Shown in pieces: positions 43,481 to 54,724 of a stretch of DNA of 64,000 bases. The first letter of the stretch is position 1. Each line of letters starts with the position of its first letter. The stretch spans positions 256,232,615-256,296,614 of the forward strand of contig NC_134568.1 of the NCBI RefSeq assembly GCF_050947875.1, read 5' to 3'. The notes beneath the pieces are model-generated. The model saw nothing but the letters and a program-made list of their open reading frames with translations, ran no database searches and was not told the DNA's origin. Made by a program: the position numbers and the translations under genes. Source of the DNA: Dermacentor variabilis. Lineage: Eukaryota; Arthropoda; Arachnida; Ixodida; Ixodidae.

Positions 43481-44025
43481 ACTTTGTGCCTGCCCTGTAC
43501 TCTTCCCTACCGTCTAGAATGGCAGCAGTTGTTGCTGAAAACGGGAATATGACGAAATATTGAAGTAAATGAAACAGCGATTAATTCCAGTTTACAGCTA
43601 TTACTTTTCTAAGTCTTCCATTAGGTTGTGAAGAATGCACAAAATAAAAGTTCAGATGTTTACGTTCCTTAGCTTGTTTTCTGCATCGTGTGACTAAAGG
43701 AAGCCGGGAGAAAAGAAAAAGAAAACTAGGTAACGATTTCCAGGTAATTAGCGTAGCGCTAAGAATGAAGAACACATTATTTAAACTGGAAACATCTCGA
43801 TTTTGCTTACAGTGATAATTTGGTCACCGCCGAGGAAACAAAAAAACAGCCAGCAGACGACAAGCAAGCGTTCCGATTACTCCAAACTCCAACGGGACAA
43901 CACTATGGCATTGCAGGGTGATACTATCGAGCTAGTGATGCCACACGCGGAGATCGTATATATGTTTATAAATGGAGCAGAGTTACGCGTGCATAATGGA
44001 TTCTGTTCCAACGTTAAGTAGTGCC
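43480..44025. other. No gene recognised
   Basis: AT-rich; probably the 3' flank of the Tc1-like element. No inverted terminal sequence found. Confidence 0.4.
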
Positions 44026-44740
44026 TGAAAGGGAACTCTGAGAAGACGTAATTGAGAAACAAGAAATGAAATAATTTCATACTTTCTGCCGATCCAAGCA
44101 TAGTGCAGGATGTACAACTGTTAGGTAGGTAAAGTGCAGTGATCTTAGGTTAGTGAGCGCTAAGATTCACCTCAATTTGGAACGAGAAAGAGTAAAATTG
44201 GTCAAGAGGAAACAGGCCAACATATGCGCAGTAAGGGTAAAAGCAGACCAATTCAGGCTGGTACTTGAAAACCAACATGCAGCCTTAGAATAGAGAGATG
44301 AATATGACATAGAGGTAATGAATGAAACCGTAACTAGGCTGTATTCAGACGCTGCATTTGAAGTGGGAGGGAAGGCACCAAGGCAACTAGTTCTCCCAAG
44401 TAAAAAATGGCCTAATAAAGAAACGACAGAAAATGAAACTCTCAAACTCAAGAGATCAGATGGAATTCGCAGAAGTGTCAAAACTTATCAACAAGGAGAA
44501 AATCCGGGATATTCGAGATTTTAACTTGAGAAAGACTGAGGAAGCAGTAAAACATGGACGCAGCATGAAATCAGTGAGAAGTAAACTTGGTATAGGACAA
44601 GCCAAGATGTATGCACTGAAGGAAAAGCAGGGGAATATCATTAGAAATCTCGAAATAATAGTAAATAAGATATAGTATAAAGAACTCTATACGGACCTGT
44701 ACAGTAGCCAGAGCAGCCCTAATACCTGCATTTGAAGTAG
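44026..44740 (+). pseudogene. Old RTE LINE fragment (endonuclease end to RT lead-in)
   Basis: The plus strand parallels residues about 260-470 of the intact RTE ORF. Matching pieces are SIVQDVQLLG (intact: GIIQDVDVLG), LNLERERVKLVKRKQANICA (intact: LDLRRQRKKLVHKKPINELA), EFAEVSKLINKEKIRDIRDF (intact: ELAELSKLINKRKTADIRNY) and SKLGIGQAKMYALKEKQGN (intact: KKLGIGKNQMCALRDKAGN). Several shifts and stops (44292, about 44420, 44673) and lower similarity make this a much older RTE lineage than the 22.5-kb copy. Confidence 0.78.
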
Positions 44741-44744
44741 TAAT

Positions 44745-45035
44745 GAACAGGTTGCAGAGGCTGTATATGTCATCTATGTCACGTCATTCATATGTAATGC
44801 ATTCCTACCTTGGGGCCACAAGGTATGAGCGTTATAATATGAGTGTTATCTCATAACCCTCATATAATGTAATGCATGTCATGGCATGTCGTTCGTCCTC
44901 ATGCTTGCTCATGTTATGTTATGCCTGCACTTCATAACATGTCATTTGTGTTATCTATGTCATGACATAAATTAAATGTCTTATGTTATTCGGGTTATGT
45001 ATGTCATGAGTGCAAGCCGTAGATCGGATTGGACA
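44745..45035. repeat. ATGTCAT-rich low-complexity tract
   Basis: Variants of ATGTCAT, TGTTATG and CATAAC recur without a fixed period for about 250 bases. It is a decayed simple-sequence array. Confidence 0.6.
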
Positions 45036-45440
45036 AACTTTAATAATGGTCCTGCAGGACGCACATCAGCGCGCAGTTGGCGTCTCCCACGCAGGGACCG
45101 ACAGGGAGTACCTGGCGGCCGCTGCACGAGCCTGCTGGACGGCCCATTGCTGGTATTGTAGGAGTGGGCTTCGTAGGGTCTTCTGCCATTTGTCGGAGGT
45201 ATTGCCGGGCGAAGCGTTTCTGCACTCCCAGAGCATGTGTGCGAGTGTCGCCGTGACCTCGCACGAGGGGCACGCATCGTCGGGGTAGACGTCAGAGTAG
45301 ATGATTGTAAGGTGGCGGGGATGGGATAGGTATGTGTTTGTAACAAGCGCAGCGTTAGCCCCTGCGGCATGTTTAGTTTGTGTGTATTCGCGGTCTTCTT
45401 TCATACTTCGAAAAGCACTTTTATGTAGCACGTATTAAGC
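45036..45440 (-). pseudogene. I-clade LINE 3' fragment, inverted
   Basis: Minus frame 45431-45066 ends with an RNase H-distal C-terminus: NTYLSHPRHL, VYPDDACPSCEVTATLAHML, WECRNASPGNTSDKWQKTL, then LLQYQQWAVQQARAAA. The CX2C...HX4C finger (CPSCEVTATLAHMLWEC) is intact. The 3' UTR runs to about 45036. A shift near 45370 splits the QTHTYPIPATL segment. It is 5'-truncated and lies directly beside the insertion point of the 5.6-kb I-LINE. Confidence 0.75.
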
Positions 45441-45480
45441 AACAGAAAGCTGTATCAGGTAGTTCTTCATGTAGCTCTAC

Positions 45481-45492
45481 AATTTTCTCACC
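45481..45492 (+). repeat. Target-site duplication of 5.6-kb I-LINE, left
   Basis: AATTTTCTCACC, repeated exactly at 51089-51100. Confidence 0.88.
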
Positions 45493-46710
45493 GGAGAGGG
45501 TGGTTTCGGTATCGCTGCGAGCGGACACGCTGTGTGTGGCCTCCTCCTTCGAAGTCCATAGCGACGGGACATTTCGACTTGAGGCTCTCAACATCGCCAC
45601 CATCGTACCCGGGAAGGTGAGCCGCCCATTTTGAGCCCACCTGGGTGTCACTATCCCGCCCGGATCGGATTATTCTGCTTTTTCTCCGTCTGGTGCACGC
45701 CGAGGCTACGCCTGTTTTAGGCCTAGCGTCAGTGGCCCCCACAGCCCACTCAGCCATGGAATACCAAGTAAACGACACTGAAATCGACCCCACCGAAGAC
45801 CTTAACGGGGAATGGGAGACTGTCCTGCCTCTCCGCAAACAGCACCGCCCGGCGACTGCCACTCACTCTCCCCAAGCGGAACCCAAGGGCGGCGACGGCC
45901 GTTCAACCGCCGATATATCCCGAGCTGCGGCGCCGCCAGCTGCGCAGCGCCCGCTCTGTACGCGACACGCGCCTCTCCCGCAACTCCCGCGGGGAGACTT
46001 CAAGATCGTAGTCCGACCACGCGGCGGTTTGGACGTAAGCAAGGAGACCCCTCGAACGCTCTTCGCAGCAATCTGTGATGCGACGAAAATCCACCTGCAG
46101 GAAGCGCTCGCTCAGGACCAGGTGCGGCTGCATCCAACAAACAATACCTTGACGATCAGCACTCCACAGGAGGCTCGAGCTCGGGATTATGCCCAAATAA
46201 AGTCAATCCGCATCGGCACGAGCGCAACTGATGTCACCGCATACCTCGCTCCGCCCGATGATGCCGTGAGGGGCGTCATTCACATGGCCCACAGTGGTGA
46301 GTCGCACGGTGAAATCCTGCAAGGACTTGTTCCCTTCAATCCTCAACTACCAACTATTGACGCTCGGGCGTTCGGGAAAAAGCGATCCATTATTATCACT
46401 TTCGCCACCGGCCCCCTGCCACAAGCTGTCCGCTTTTGGGCGGGTATTCACACTTGCTTTCCTCATTGACCAAAAATGGAGGCTTGCTACAACTGCGGCC
46501 GTATCGGACACCACCAGGATGTATGTCCCAACCCAACTAGTGGATGTTGCCACAATTGCGGTGACAAGCACACGCCAACGGAACCCCCAACCTGTACACC
46601 CAAGTGCATTGTCTGTGGGGACGAGCATCATACTGGGAATATTCAATGTAAGTACTGGTAGGCGCGCACGCCACCACGCACCCAGCCAACCACCGGACGC
46701 CAGTCAAGAG

Positions 46711-46836
46711 CTCCGGGCCCAGCAGGAGGAGGTAAGACGCCTCACAGTCCTCACTCAGAGCTCACTTCCCTCTCCTACTCTTTCTCATTCCCCCCCAACT
46801 TCACCTCCTACTCTATCACAAACCAACACCGCTCCC
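46711..46836 (+). repeat. Direct repeat inside ORF1, unit 1
   Basis: Matches 47005-47130 almost perfectly (one C fewer in unit 2 and a few substitutions), starting CTCCGGGCCC and ending ACACCGCTCCCT, offset 294 bases. Confidence 0.92.
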
Positions 46837-47004
46837 TGGGAGCAGAAGCCAGCCCCGCAAAAGTCATCGCGCAGTGCAAGCACTGCGCGCTCCATTTCAC
46901 GTGACCGAAGCCACAAGCCCCAGCAGGACCTCGCCTGGGCCGACCATGCAAGAAAATCGCCGCCTGCCCTTGCCCAAAAAACTCCGGACCACAACGAAGG
47001 GAAG

Positions 47005-47130
47005 CTCCGGGCCCTGCGGGAGGCGGTAAGACGCCTCACAGTCCTCACTCAGAGCTCACTTCCCTCTCCTACTCTTTCTCACTCCCCCCAACTTCACCTC
47101 CTACTCTATCACAGACCAACACCGCTCCCT
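47005..47130 (+). repeat. Direct repeat inside ORF1, unit 2
   Basis: Second unit of the 126-bp duplication. The one-base length difference in its C-run shifts the reading frame relative to unit 1. Confidence 0.92.
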
Positions 47131-47487
47131 CTCAATCACCCCCCTCAAAAAAACAACGTATCACTCCCCCACCCCACACCTCCGAGCCGATCGATGTCGA
47201 CTCCAAATTGAAACACCTCTCTGACCAATTCGACAAAAAACTCAAAGAGATTGAGGTTCGCCTCGAAAGCAAATTCAATGCTCTCATCACTGACCTCACT
47301 ACGGAAGCGGAGACGCACTTGGAACGCTGCATGGAATCAAACTTCAGAAAATGGTGCACGCCTCACGCAGCTCCCCCCGCTCTCTACCCCCCCCCCCTTC
47401 TCCCCACAGCACAACTAACTGCCACGGAACCCCACATCCCGATAGACGCGAGACTAACCCCTCTTATCCATCCCTCTACACTCCAAT

Positions 47488-50145
47488 ATGGCGGGACGGG
47501 GCAACAATAACTCCCTTCACGTAATAACCTGGAACTGCCGCGGCTTCCGGGGCAGTCCTGCAGCTTCTACTTCCTACCCAACACCCCAAGTCCTTCTTCT
47601 CCAAAATACCGCCAATCAGGCCACACTCCCCAGTTACAACTCCACACACTCTGACACCACAAACAGACCCAGGGCATCCACACTTGTGCACCGCACTCTA
47701 ACACACAAGCCACATTACATCACATCAGAGACGCCCTGCGTGATCACCGAAATTATCCACCATACACGTACACTCCCATCCATCTTTATTGCCAATATCT
47801 ACCACCCCCCATCCCAACCAATGGCCTCGATGGACTCCCTCCTCCGAGAGTTGTACCGCCTAGCAGGGAAGCACCCCGTACTAATCGGTGGGGATTTCAA
47901 CAGCCAGCACACTGACTGGGGATATAAAACAACCACACACAGAGGTCGCAGGCTCTGGCTGCTCATGCAGAACCTCCAATTTTCCGTCCACAACAACTTT
48001 CAGATGCCTACGCGAATCGGCAACAGTGTCAGCATGGACACTAGTCCGGATCTGGTGATCAGCCGCTCCCTCCGTGATGTGACCTGGACGAGAACACAAC
48101 ACACACTGGGCAGTGATTATTGCATGATACCAGTCACTGTCCCATTCAAACCATCTCGCCACGCCTACATGACACACAAACTCATTAACTGGGACGCTCT
48201 CCGCACCGCGCGGACTGCCCTCACTGACAACCCCATCACCGACATCACCGACTGGGTAGACTCTCTTCAGACTGACATCGAACACCACACGCAGCTGATT
48301 GAAACCACCACAGACACCCCAACACTAGACACCCGACTCGTCCACCTCTGGGAGGCCTACCACAGCCTCCTAGAAAGGTGGAAACGGGGTAAACATAACA
48401 GAACACTGAAGAAACGCTTAGCCGCTTTACAATCCTAAATTCAACTACATTTGGAGGAGCTCTGCCCCTCAAATTGGGGGCAAGTATGCGACGGCATCGC
48501 CGGCAAACTGACCAACAAACGGGCGTTGCACCTCCTCCGACACCTCATCGATCCATCGAAAACAAAAAACACCACCCAGCACCACGTCACCTGGCTCATA
48601 CACACACACATGGACAACCCCGATGCTCTCTTGGGTACACTCCGCGACACATACACTTCCTCTGGCATACCATCTCCTCTCCCCTCATACACAGGACAGC
48701 CGAACCCCGAACTCGACACCGACATAACAGAGGCGGAGGTCAGAGCAGCCCTCATGACTCTCCGCACCAATTCCGCGCCCGGCCTCGACCAGGTCACCAA
48801 CACAACGGTTCGTAATCTGGACAATCAATCGATTACTCGCGTCACGGAGTACTTCAACCAGTGCTGGATAGAGGGCACCCTCCCCCAGTCTAGGCGACAC
48901 GCAAAGGTGATCTTCATTCCGAAGCCCAACAAACCACTTACACTCCAAAACCTTCGACCCAATCTCGCTAACCTCGTGTCTCGGAAAGCTTTTCGAGCAT
49001 GTGGTATCAGGGAGGCTCGCATAGCACATGACAGACCATGACTTATACCCTCACAGCATGGTGGGATTCCGCCCCCATTTGTCAACACAAGACGCCATGT
49101 TGCAAATCACCCATGACATCTTCGATCCGCTCATTCCAAGCCACACCAAGGCAGTCCTGGCGTTGGATTTATCCAAAGCCTTTGATCGCGTCGAACATTA
49201 CGCGATCATGACTGCACTCTCCCCACTGAATGTGGGCGCACGTACGTACACCTACATTCAGGCATTCCTCACAGCACGCACGGCCGAGCTTCACTTCTGC
49301 CCGCTCACCTACCCCAGATACTCGCTAAAAAGCGTAGGCACCCCGCAAGGCTCCGTCCTCTCACCTTTCTTATTTAATATCACACTCATCCCCCTAGCAC
49401 GACAATTGGCAACCGTTCCTCACCTGAAACATACTCTCTACGCAGACGACATTACGCTATGGACTATCCATGGCAGTGATGGCGCCATATAGGACACCAT
49501 CCAAGCAGCCACCAATCTGACCCAAAACTATGCAGTTAGCGTAGGACTTTCTTGTTCCCCAGATAAGTCCGAGCTGCTGTGCATTCGTCCCACGAACCGC
49601 AACTTGTCCTGCTCCCCCATCGTCATTGAGCTGGACGGTAGACCGATACCAGAGGTCGAAACCCTCAGGATACTTGGTATGCATATCCAGAGTGATGGGA
49701 AGCACACGACTACACTCCGGAGACTCAAGCAGGTAGTAGGGGCGATCTCGCACCTCATCCGCCGTGTCTCGGGCCACCACAGAGGCGTGAGGGAGCGTGA
49801 TCTATGCCGACTTGTTCACACTATTGTACTCAGCCGTGTACTCTACTCCACCCCCTATCTCAAGCTCTATCGCCGTTAAACTGACGTCATGGACGCTCTT
49901 ATTCGACGGGCATACAAAGTCGCCCTCCACCTTCCCATAAATACACCTACCAAACGACTTTTACAATTCGGCCTCCACAATACAATCGGGGAACTTGTAG
50001 ACGCGCACCGCCAAGCACAATACCTTCCGTCTCACAAAAACCAACACTGGCCGGTACATACTGCACTCCCTTGGAATCCGGATACCAGCCAACGATCCGA
50101 CATTACGCCCCACATCAAAACCCTTACACCGCGAACTGCTCATTA
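47488..50145 (+). pseudogene. I-LINE ORF2: endonuclease and reverse transcriptase
   Basis: Endonuclease (47488-48200): HVITWNCRGFRG, VLLLQNTANQ where the family has Glu after LLLQ, LIGGDFNSQHTDWG, and LGSDYCMIPVTV where SDH is expected. Both the catalytic Glu and His are thus replaced. RT: NSAPGLDQVTNTTVRNL at about 48770, VLALDLSKAFDRVEHYA at about 49160, GTPQGSVLSPFLFNI at about 49340 and LYADDITLWTI at about 49437 (Asp-Asp intact). Stops at 48436, about 49025, 49490 and 49877 and shifts near 48957 and 50130 interrupt it. Confidence 0.88.
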
Positions 50146-50162
50146 AGCCACCCCCACGTAAC

Positions 50163-51008
50163 ATGCACCCCGACCACCACGATAAGCGCCGCAGAGCTCG
50201 AGCTGCAGCACTGCACCGTTACTACGGCACGCAACCGGATGCCGTATGGGTAGGCGCAGACTGCAAGGGTGATGAAGCGGTCGCTGTCGTGGTGGATCAC
50301 ACTCTCTCTCCGATTGGAACGCACATACTCCCCCCAGACACCTCTCCTGAAGCTGCAGAGGAAGCCGCCATTGCCCTAGCTATCATCAACACAGAAGCAC
50401 GGTATGTTTTATCAGACTCCAAAACTGCAATCCTAAATTTCGCACGAGGCCTAGTCCACGTGCCTGCTTTTTGCATACTGGACTCGCCCGTTGCACCCCC
50501 GCCCCGTCATGTGGAGATGATTTGGGTGCCCGCGCACTGCAGGAATCCTGGAAACGAGGCCGCCAACCTCTTAGCCCGAGGTTCTTTAAACCCGGCTCTT
50601 GCGGCCTCCGATCCGGGATTCACGAAGGGGTGCGCGCACACTTTCAACGAGCTGACGAATGCCTCCAAGGCGGCGCGTCAGCTGTACCCCCCACCGCAAA
50701 AATCCCTTAGCAATCGACAAGCAATACTTTGGCGCCGATTACAAACTCACACTCTCCCATCTCCTCTGACTCTTTCTCGCTATCACCCACTTTTCCTCAC
50801 ATCAGCCTGTGCTCTCTGTCCCGAACCTCGCGCTTCTGCTCTCCATCTCCTTTCTCATTGCCCGGCGGATCCTCCCCCGCGGGGCCTCGAGCACCTGAAG
50901 ACCTGGGAGGACTGGGAGACCCTGCTGCGCTCTGGAGACCCGGTCGTGCAGACCATGGCTACTGATCGAGCTGCCAGCGTTACGGAGCGAAGCAACATAA
51001 ACGCTTGA
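50163..51008 (+). pseudogene. I-LINE RNase H and C-terminal finger (end of ORF2)
   Basis: This is the continuation of ORF2 in another frame. RNase H motifs in order: WVGADCKGDEAVAVVV (Asp, about 50250), EAAEEAAIALAI (Glu), YVLSDSKTAILNFARG (Asp, about 50405) and WVPAHCRNPGNEAANLLARG (His, about 50524). The C-terminal finger CALCPEPRASALHLLSHC follows at about 50810, then RGLEHLKTWEDWETLL to the stop at 51006. This enzyme would remove element RNA from the hybrid during copying. The segment is open for 281 codons, so the frameshift at about 50130 is what separates it. Confidence 0.88.
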
Positions 51009-51088
51009 GTTCAGTGGGGTCGTGCGGGGGCCCGGCAGCCTGCGTGCCCCAAACTCCTCAGTCTTACAATAAAGATTTTATGATGATG

Positions 51089-51100
51089 AATTTTCTCACC
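51089..51100 (+). repeat. Target-site duplication of 5.6-kb I-LINE, right
   Basis: Second copy of AATTTTCTCACC, directly after the TGATGATG tail. Confidence 0.88.
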
Positions 51101-54100
51101 CACAGTTTTAACCCAATTATAATATTCGAGAAGTTGATTAATTATTTCAGACTAATTATGTAATTAGGCGGAATTAAAAAATAATCTGAGTATCTCCAAG
51201 CGACGGCAGACAACATTAGCCCAGTTCTGTCCAGCTACGTGGAATTTGCGTATTATTAAAGTTTAACTAAAGTTGCGTTGGACACCCTAAAAATTGGAAG
51301 CGGCTTCTAAATCTTTCCGGAGCGGCTATCTGTAACCTTGTACCTATTAACACAAAAACCTAGCACCGTTTTTTGCACTCTCTGAGGAACATGTTGTCTT
51401 ATTTTAAAAAAAATGTAAAATTAAAAGTAAAACTATGAAGTGAAATTTTAAGATATGAGGCTACATTCTGTTGAATTGAATGTCGATATTGTCGTTGCGC
51501 CTGATAATTAGCCTTGTCGGCTATGCGTCAAAACAATGTTTTGAATATTCTTTGTACTTTCGACAAATGCTGATAAAATTCAATTGGATTAAATTGGTGG
51601 TCATTCTTATTTAGGTGTCGAATGATGCAACTCGTGTTCATTTAACTCAGGGACGGTTTTTCGTGTGCGCCGTGAAGCCTATTTAAAACGATTTAAAGAG
51701 CAGAAGGGGGGGGGGGGGTTATTTCATCTCTTTTTCGTTGACGGAAAGCCGATTGCCAATCAGCAGTGTGACTTTTATTGTGATTCTCTGCGAGGGCGTT
51801 TTACACAGCGTGTCTTTCGGCTACATCATTCGGGTGTTGTAGCCTTTTCTTTAGGTTTCCAGTATCGCCTATATAGCACGCCAAGCTGTTTTTGCACGGA
51901 ACACCGTAGACGACGCCAGGGTATATTTCACACAAAAGCATCGAATGGCGCATCGAGCGAATAAGCCGGCGTCTGCGGCACAGAAACGGCACCTAAATTC
52001 CCATTGGCTGCGACGCCACGTCACCATTGCGCCTCGGCGGAGTGGAGTGGGCGAAACGGAACACCTGCAGCAACGATAGCGCACCAGTTGTGGCGTTAGG
52101 TGAGAGGGCATCGCCGTGACGCCGTAGTCACCAGCGCGCCTCGACGGAGCCGTGGGGGGGGGGGGGGGGGTCGTGGGCGAGGCAGTCACGTGATGCGCGC
52201 ATGCGGGTGCCACCGTCTCACTCTCAGAAGGCGGCGCCGCGGTCCGTATCTCTCTCTCTTTCTCTCTCTCAGAAACACACACGCACTGGGCTCAGCCTAC
52301 AACAACAACAAGGGAGTTGGCACAGATGCGGCGCGCCTGCCGGCCTTGGTGGCCTCCTCGGCATCTCGTCGCGGTGGACGCCGTTGGCGTGTCGCGTTGG
52401 AACCAAGTTGCTGCATGAGTTTGCTTGTAGGGATGCGCCACGTTTGCACCTCGTAATCTTCGAAAATTTTTCGAAAGCGACTCGCACACCCTTCGCGCAT
52501 AAGGAAGCGAAGCTCGCTTCTTTGTTGTCGTCGCTCCGGAAGGAGAGTCCCCAGTGTGCCTTTATTCCGTCTTTATGAATTTCTCTCCGCAAATGCATCA
52601 CCATCTAAGTATTTCTTTTTTCACCTTCCCATGTATGCATGTTTCTTGCGCGCATTGCTATGAAACTAAATTTAGGAATTCGCAAATCGCACTCCAACAT
52701 GTGGACATATCTGGTGGAGCAAATTTTTGTAGCGCGAAGCACTGAAGTGCGGAAATAAAGGTCAAAGAAAGACGAAGAAACAAAGAGTGAAAGGCTTCAA
52801 ACACAGCGCTCGTGTTTGTACTCTTGCCATCCTGCTTCCTTCGTGTTTCTTTTTACCTTTATTTCCACAATTCAGTGCTTCGTGCTGCAGAAATTTACAT
52901 CATGGACTTAAAGCAACTCGCCCACATTGCTATACTTATTCAGTACAAGTCTGAGGGTAATAAAGAAAAGAACGGGAAAACAATTGTCATGTCTAATAAT
53001 GACAAGGTCGACGTACATGATAGTTCAAATTAATCGTTGATGAAATGCTGATTATATATCTGTATTCTGTATATTTTTCATGTTAAGCACTCACTTATTA
53101 CGTATCATATCCGTATCGCACTTCACGATAATTAGGTCGACATTGTCTTTGTTGGCGTCGGCACTTCGTTGACCCTTTCTTTCTTTACCAATAAGTTGGC
53201 TATGCCTCAACGTTCAACAATTTACGGCGGTGCACCCTTTACAAGAGACTAATGCAATGTGGGTAAGTTTAGACTATCTGGAGCCCAATTCCGCCCATAC
53301 CTTCAATTTTACCTACTCTGCGACTAATTCTAGCTTGTTGCCTCGTTGAGGTCGACATTTTGAATTGAAAAATATGCGGTTGCTTGCTAAAGATGCGTGT
53401 CACTAAAACAAGTGACAGCATTATCCCTTATATATTTGCAACCGTACCTCCCACGTGCTTTACTTTGATATCGTTGTGCAGAGGAAAGAAGCGATCGCTC
53501 GATCATGAACGTGCAGCGCGCATATGTGGCATCGTCATCACGTCCCGCATGACGCCATGGGAGCTAAATTTATTCTCTCGCTCGACCTTCAGAGAAGCAT
53601 AGCTCGGCGATACGTTTGTCGATACAAGCGGAAGTGGTCGTTTTTGAGATAGCTCACCGAGCCATAGTAGGTAAAATCCATCAAACTCAAACCTGGGCAC
53701 ATAAGGAGTTATAAGTCCTACAACCGTGCAATTTGGTGCAAAAATTTCACGTCTGCTTGACCTCGTCCACATTTAGCAACGCGGATACTGAAAGAAACTG
53801 CAAGAAAGTGCCCATGCCCGTTTGACAACGTGTGTTAACAGTTTCGCGGCGTTGTGTTTTATAGTTGGCACCGCATTACTATATTTGTATAGTGTGCACC
53901 GGCGTTAACCCCTTTGGCTATTGTGTCGCTAGGTTTAGCGATCTTTTTGATCGGTTCAGCGGCAAGCTTTTCAATTGGGCGACGGGCGACTTTCTTTTAT
54001 AACGACGTGACAGAACAATAGAAGATATTCAAAATGCGTAACCATCTGGAAACACTGATGCCATCTGCCATCTTCTCTACGCCGCAGTTTCGAGGCAAAT

Positions 54101-54520
54101 GTATGTTGCGAGAATATGCGATCATCGCCGTGAGGCTATACAATGCAATTCAACTTTATAAGGAGGGAGCAGCCGCATAAAAGCAACGGCCCTGAGCAGC
54201 TTGACGGAGGTGCCCCCCTCCCCCTTTCTTTGGAAGCAGTGAGCATCTTGACATCGACGGATATGCTTTGCACAGGCATCTAATAACAAATAATGCATGC
54301 ATACAGGAGCGCACAAAAGTGTTTATACCAAAACTTGAGCTACCAATTGGACAGGAAAAAAATAAAAACACTGAACATACATTAACAAAATCAAGCAGTC
54401 TATACACATTAACAAGACTTAAAGAACGTACAACATAGTTAATGTTCAGTCATAGGAAGGCGAAAGAAAGTAAGCAGGATATATAGGAAAATAGGTGAAA
54501 CTGGAAAATATATTAGCATT
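51101..54520. other. No gene recognised
   Basis: AT-rich from 51100 to 51650. G runs lie at about 51706-51718 and 52146-52160. A CpG-rich interval at 51960-52440 holds frames on both strands without domains. From 52500 to 54500 only short frames and no repeats were recognised. The CpG-rich part could mark a promoter, but no transcript evidence is visible. Confidence 0.4.
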
Positions 54521-54523
54521 ATG

Positions 54524-54720
54524 CCGGGTGTTCAAAATTAAGCTTTATAGTTTTCTTAAAATTAGGCACAGGGAGGCATGCGCAGACCACCTGTGCAAAT
54601 AAGTTAATTGACCAGAGGAGCACACAGTGAGATGATAATTATCGCTGTCAGCAGGCCAATCAACTAAAATTGAATAATTAACTTTTTGTTGACTGCAGTA
54701 GGTGGGTATGTTTTTATTGA
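54524..54720 (+). mobile_element. Possible transposon end (GGGTGTTCAAAATTAAGC)
   Basis: CGGGTGTTCAAAATTAAGCT, then TTTTCTTAAAATTAGGCAC, looks like the terminal repeat of a DNA transposon (GGGTGT starts are common). No inverted partner is found nearby, so this is only a single end. Confidence 0.25.
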
Positions 54721-54724
54721 AAAG

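Larger units (their letters stand above)
45756..47510 (+). pseudogene. I-LINE ORF1 (Gag-like, CCHC zinc knuckles)
   Basis: I choose the ATG at 45756 (MEYQVNDTEIDPTEDLNGEW) because the preceding in-frame codons resemble 5' UTR. ORF1 has an N-terminal disordered part, a central domain (GDFKIVVRPRGGLDVSK, RIGTSATDVTAYLAPPDDAV), then CYNCGRIGHHQDVC (CX2CX4HX4C) at 46485 and two further Cys/His clusters (CHNCGDKHTPTEPPTC; CIVCGDEHHTGNIQC). The C-terminal part is proline/serine-rich with a short coiled coil (SDQFDKKLKEIEVRLESKF) at about 47220. ORF1p binds element RNA. Stops at 46467 and 46659 and shifts near 46660 and 47140 break it. A 126-bp segment is duplicated inside. Confidence 0.85.
45493..51088 (+). 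mobile_element. Full-length I-clade LINE, coding-defective
   Basis: The 5,596-bp element has a 5' UTR, ORF1 with zinc knuckles, ORF2 with APE endonuclease, RT and RNase H, a 3' UTR with AATAAAG at 51069-51075, and a short TGATGA tail. ORF1 and ORF2 overlap by 23 bases (47488-47510). The element limits are set by the 12-bp perfect target duplication. RNase H downstream of RT places it in the I group. Five or more nonsense codons and several frameshifts make it non-autonomous. Confidence 0.93.

Noticed and set aside
43803..43830. CAGTGATAATTTGGTCACC as right terminal repeat of the Tc1-like element
   Set aside because: No complementary sequence found on the left side near 42430 (CAGTGACCGCCC does not pair).
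51700..52440. CpG-rich region as gene promoter/first exon
   Set aside because: Frames on both strands are open because of composition; no start, splice or domain evidence.
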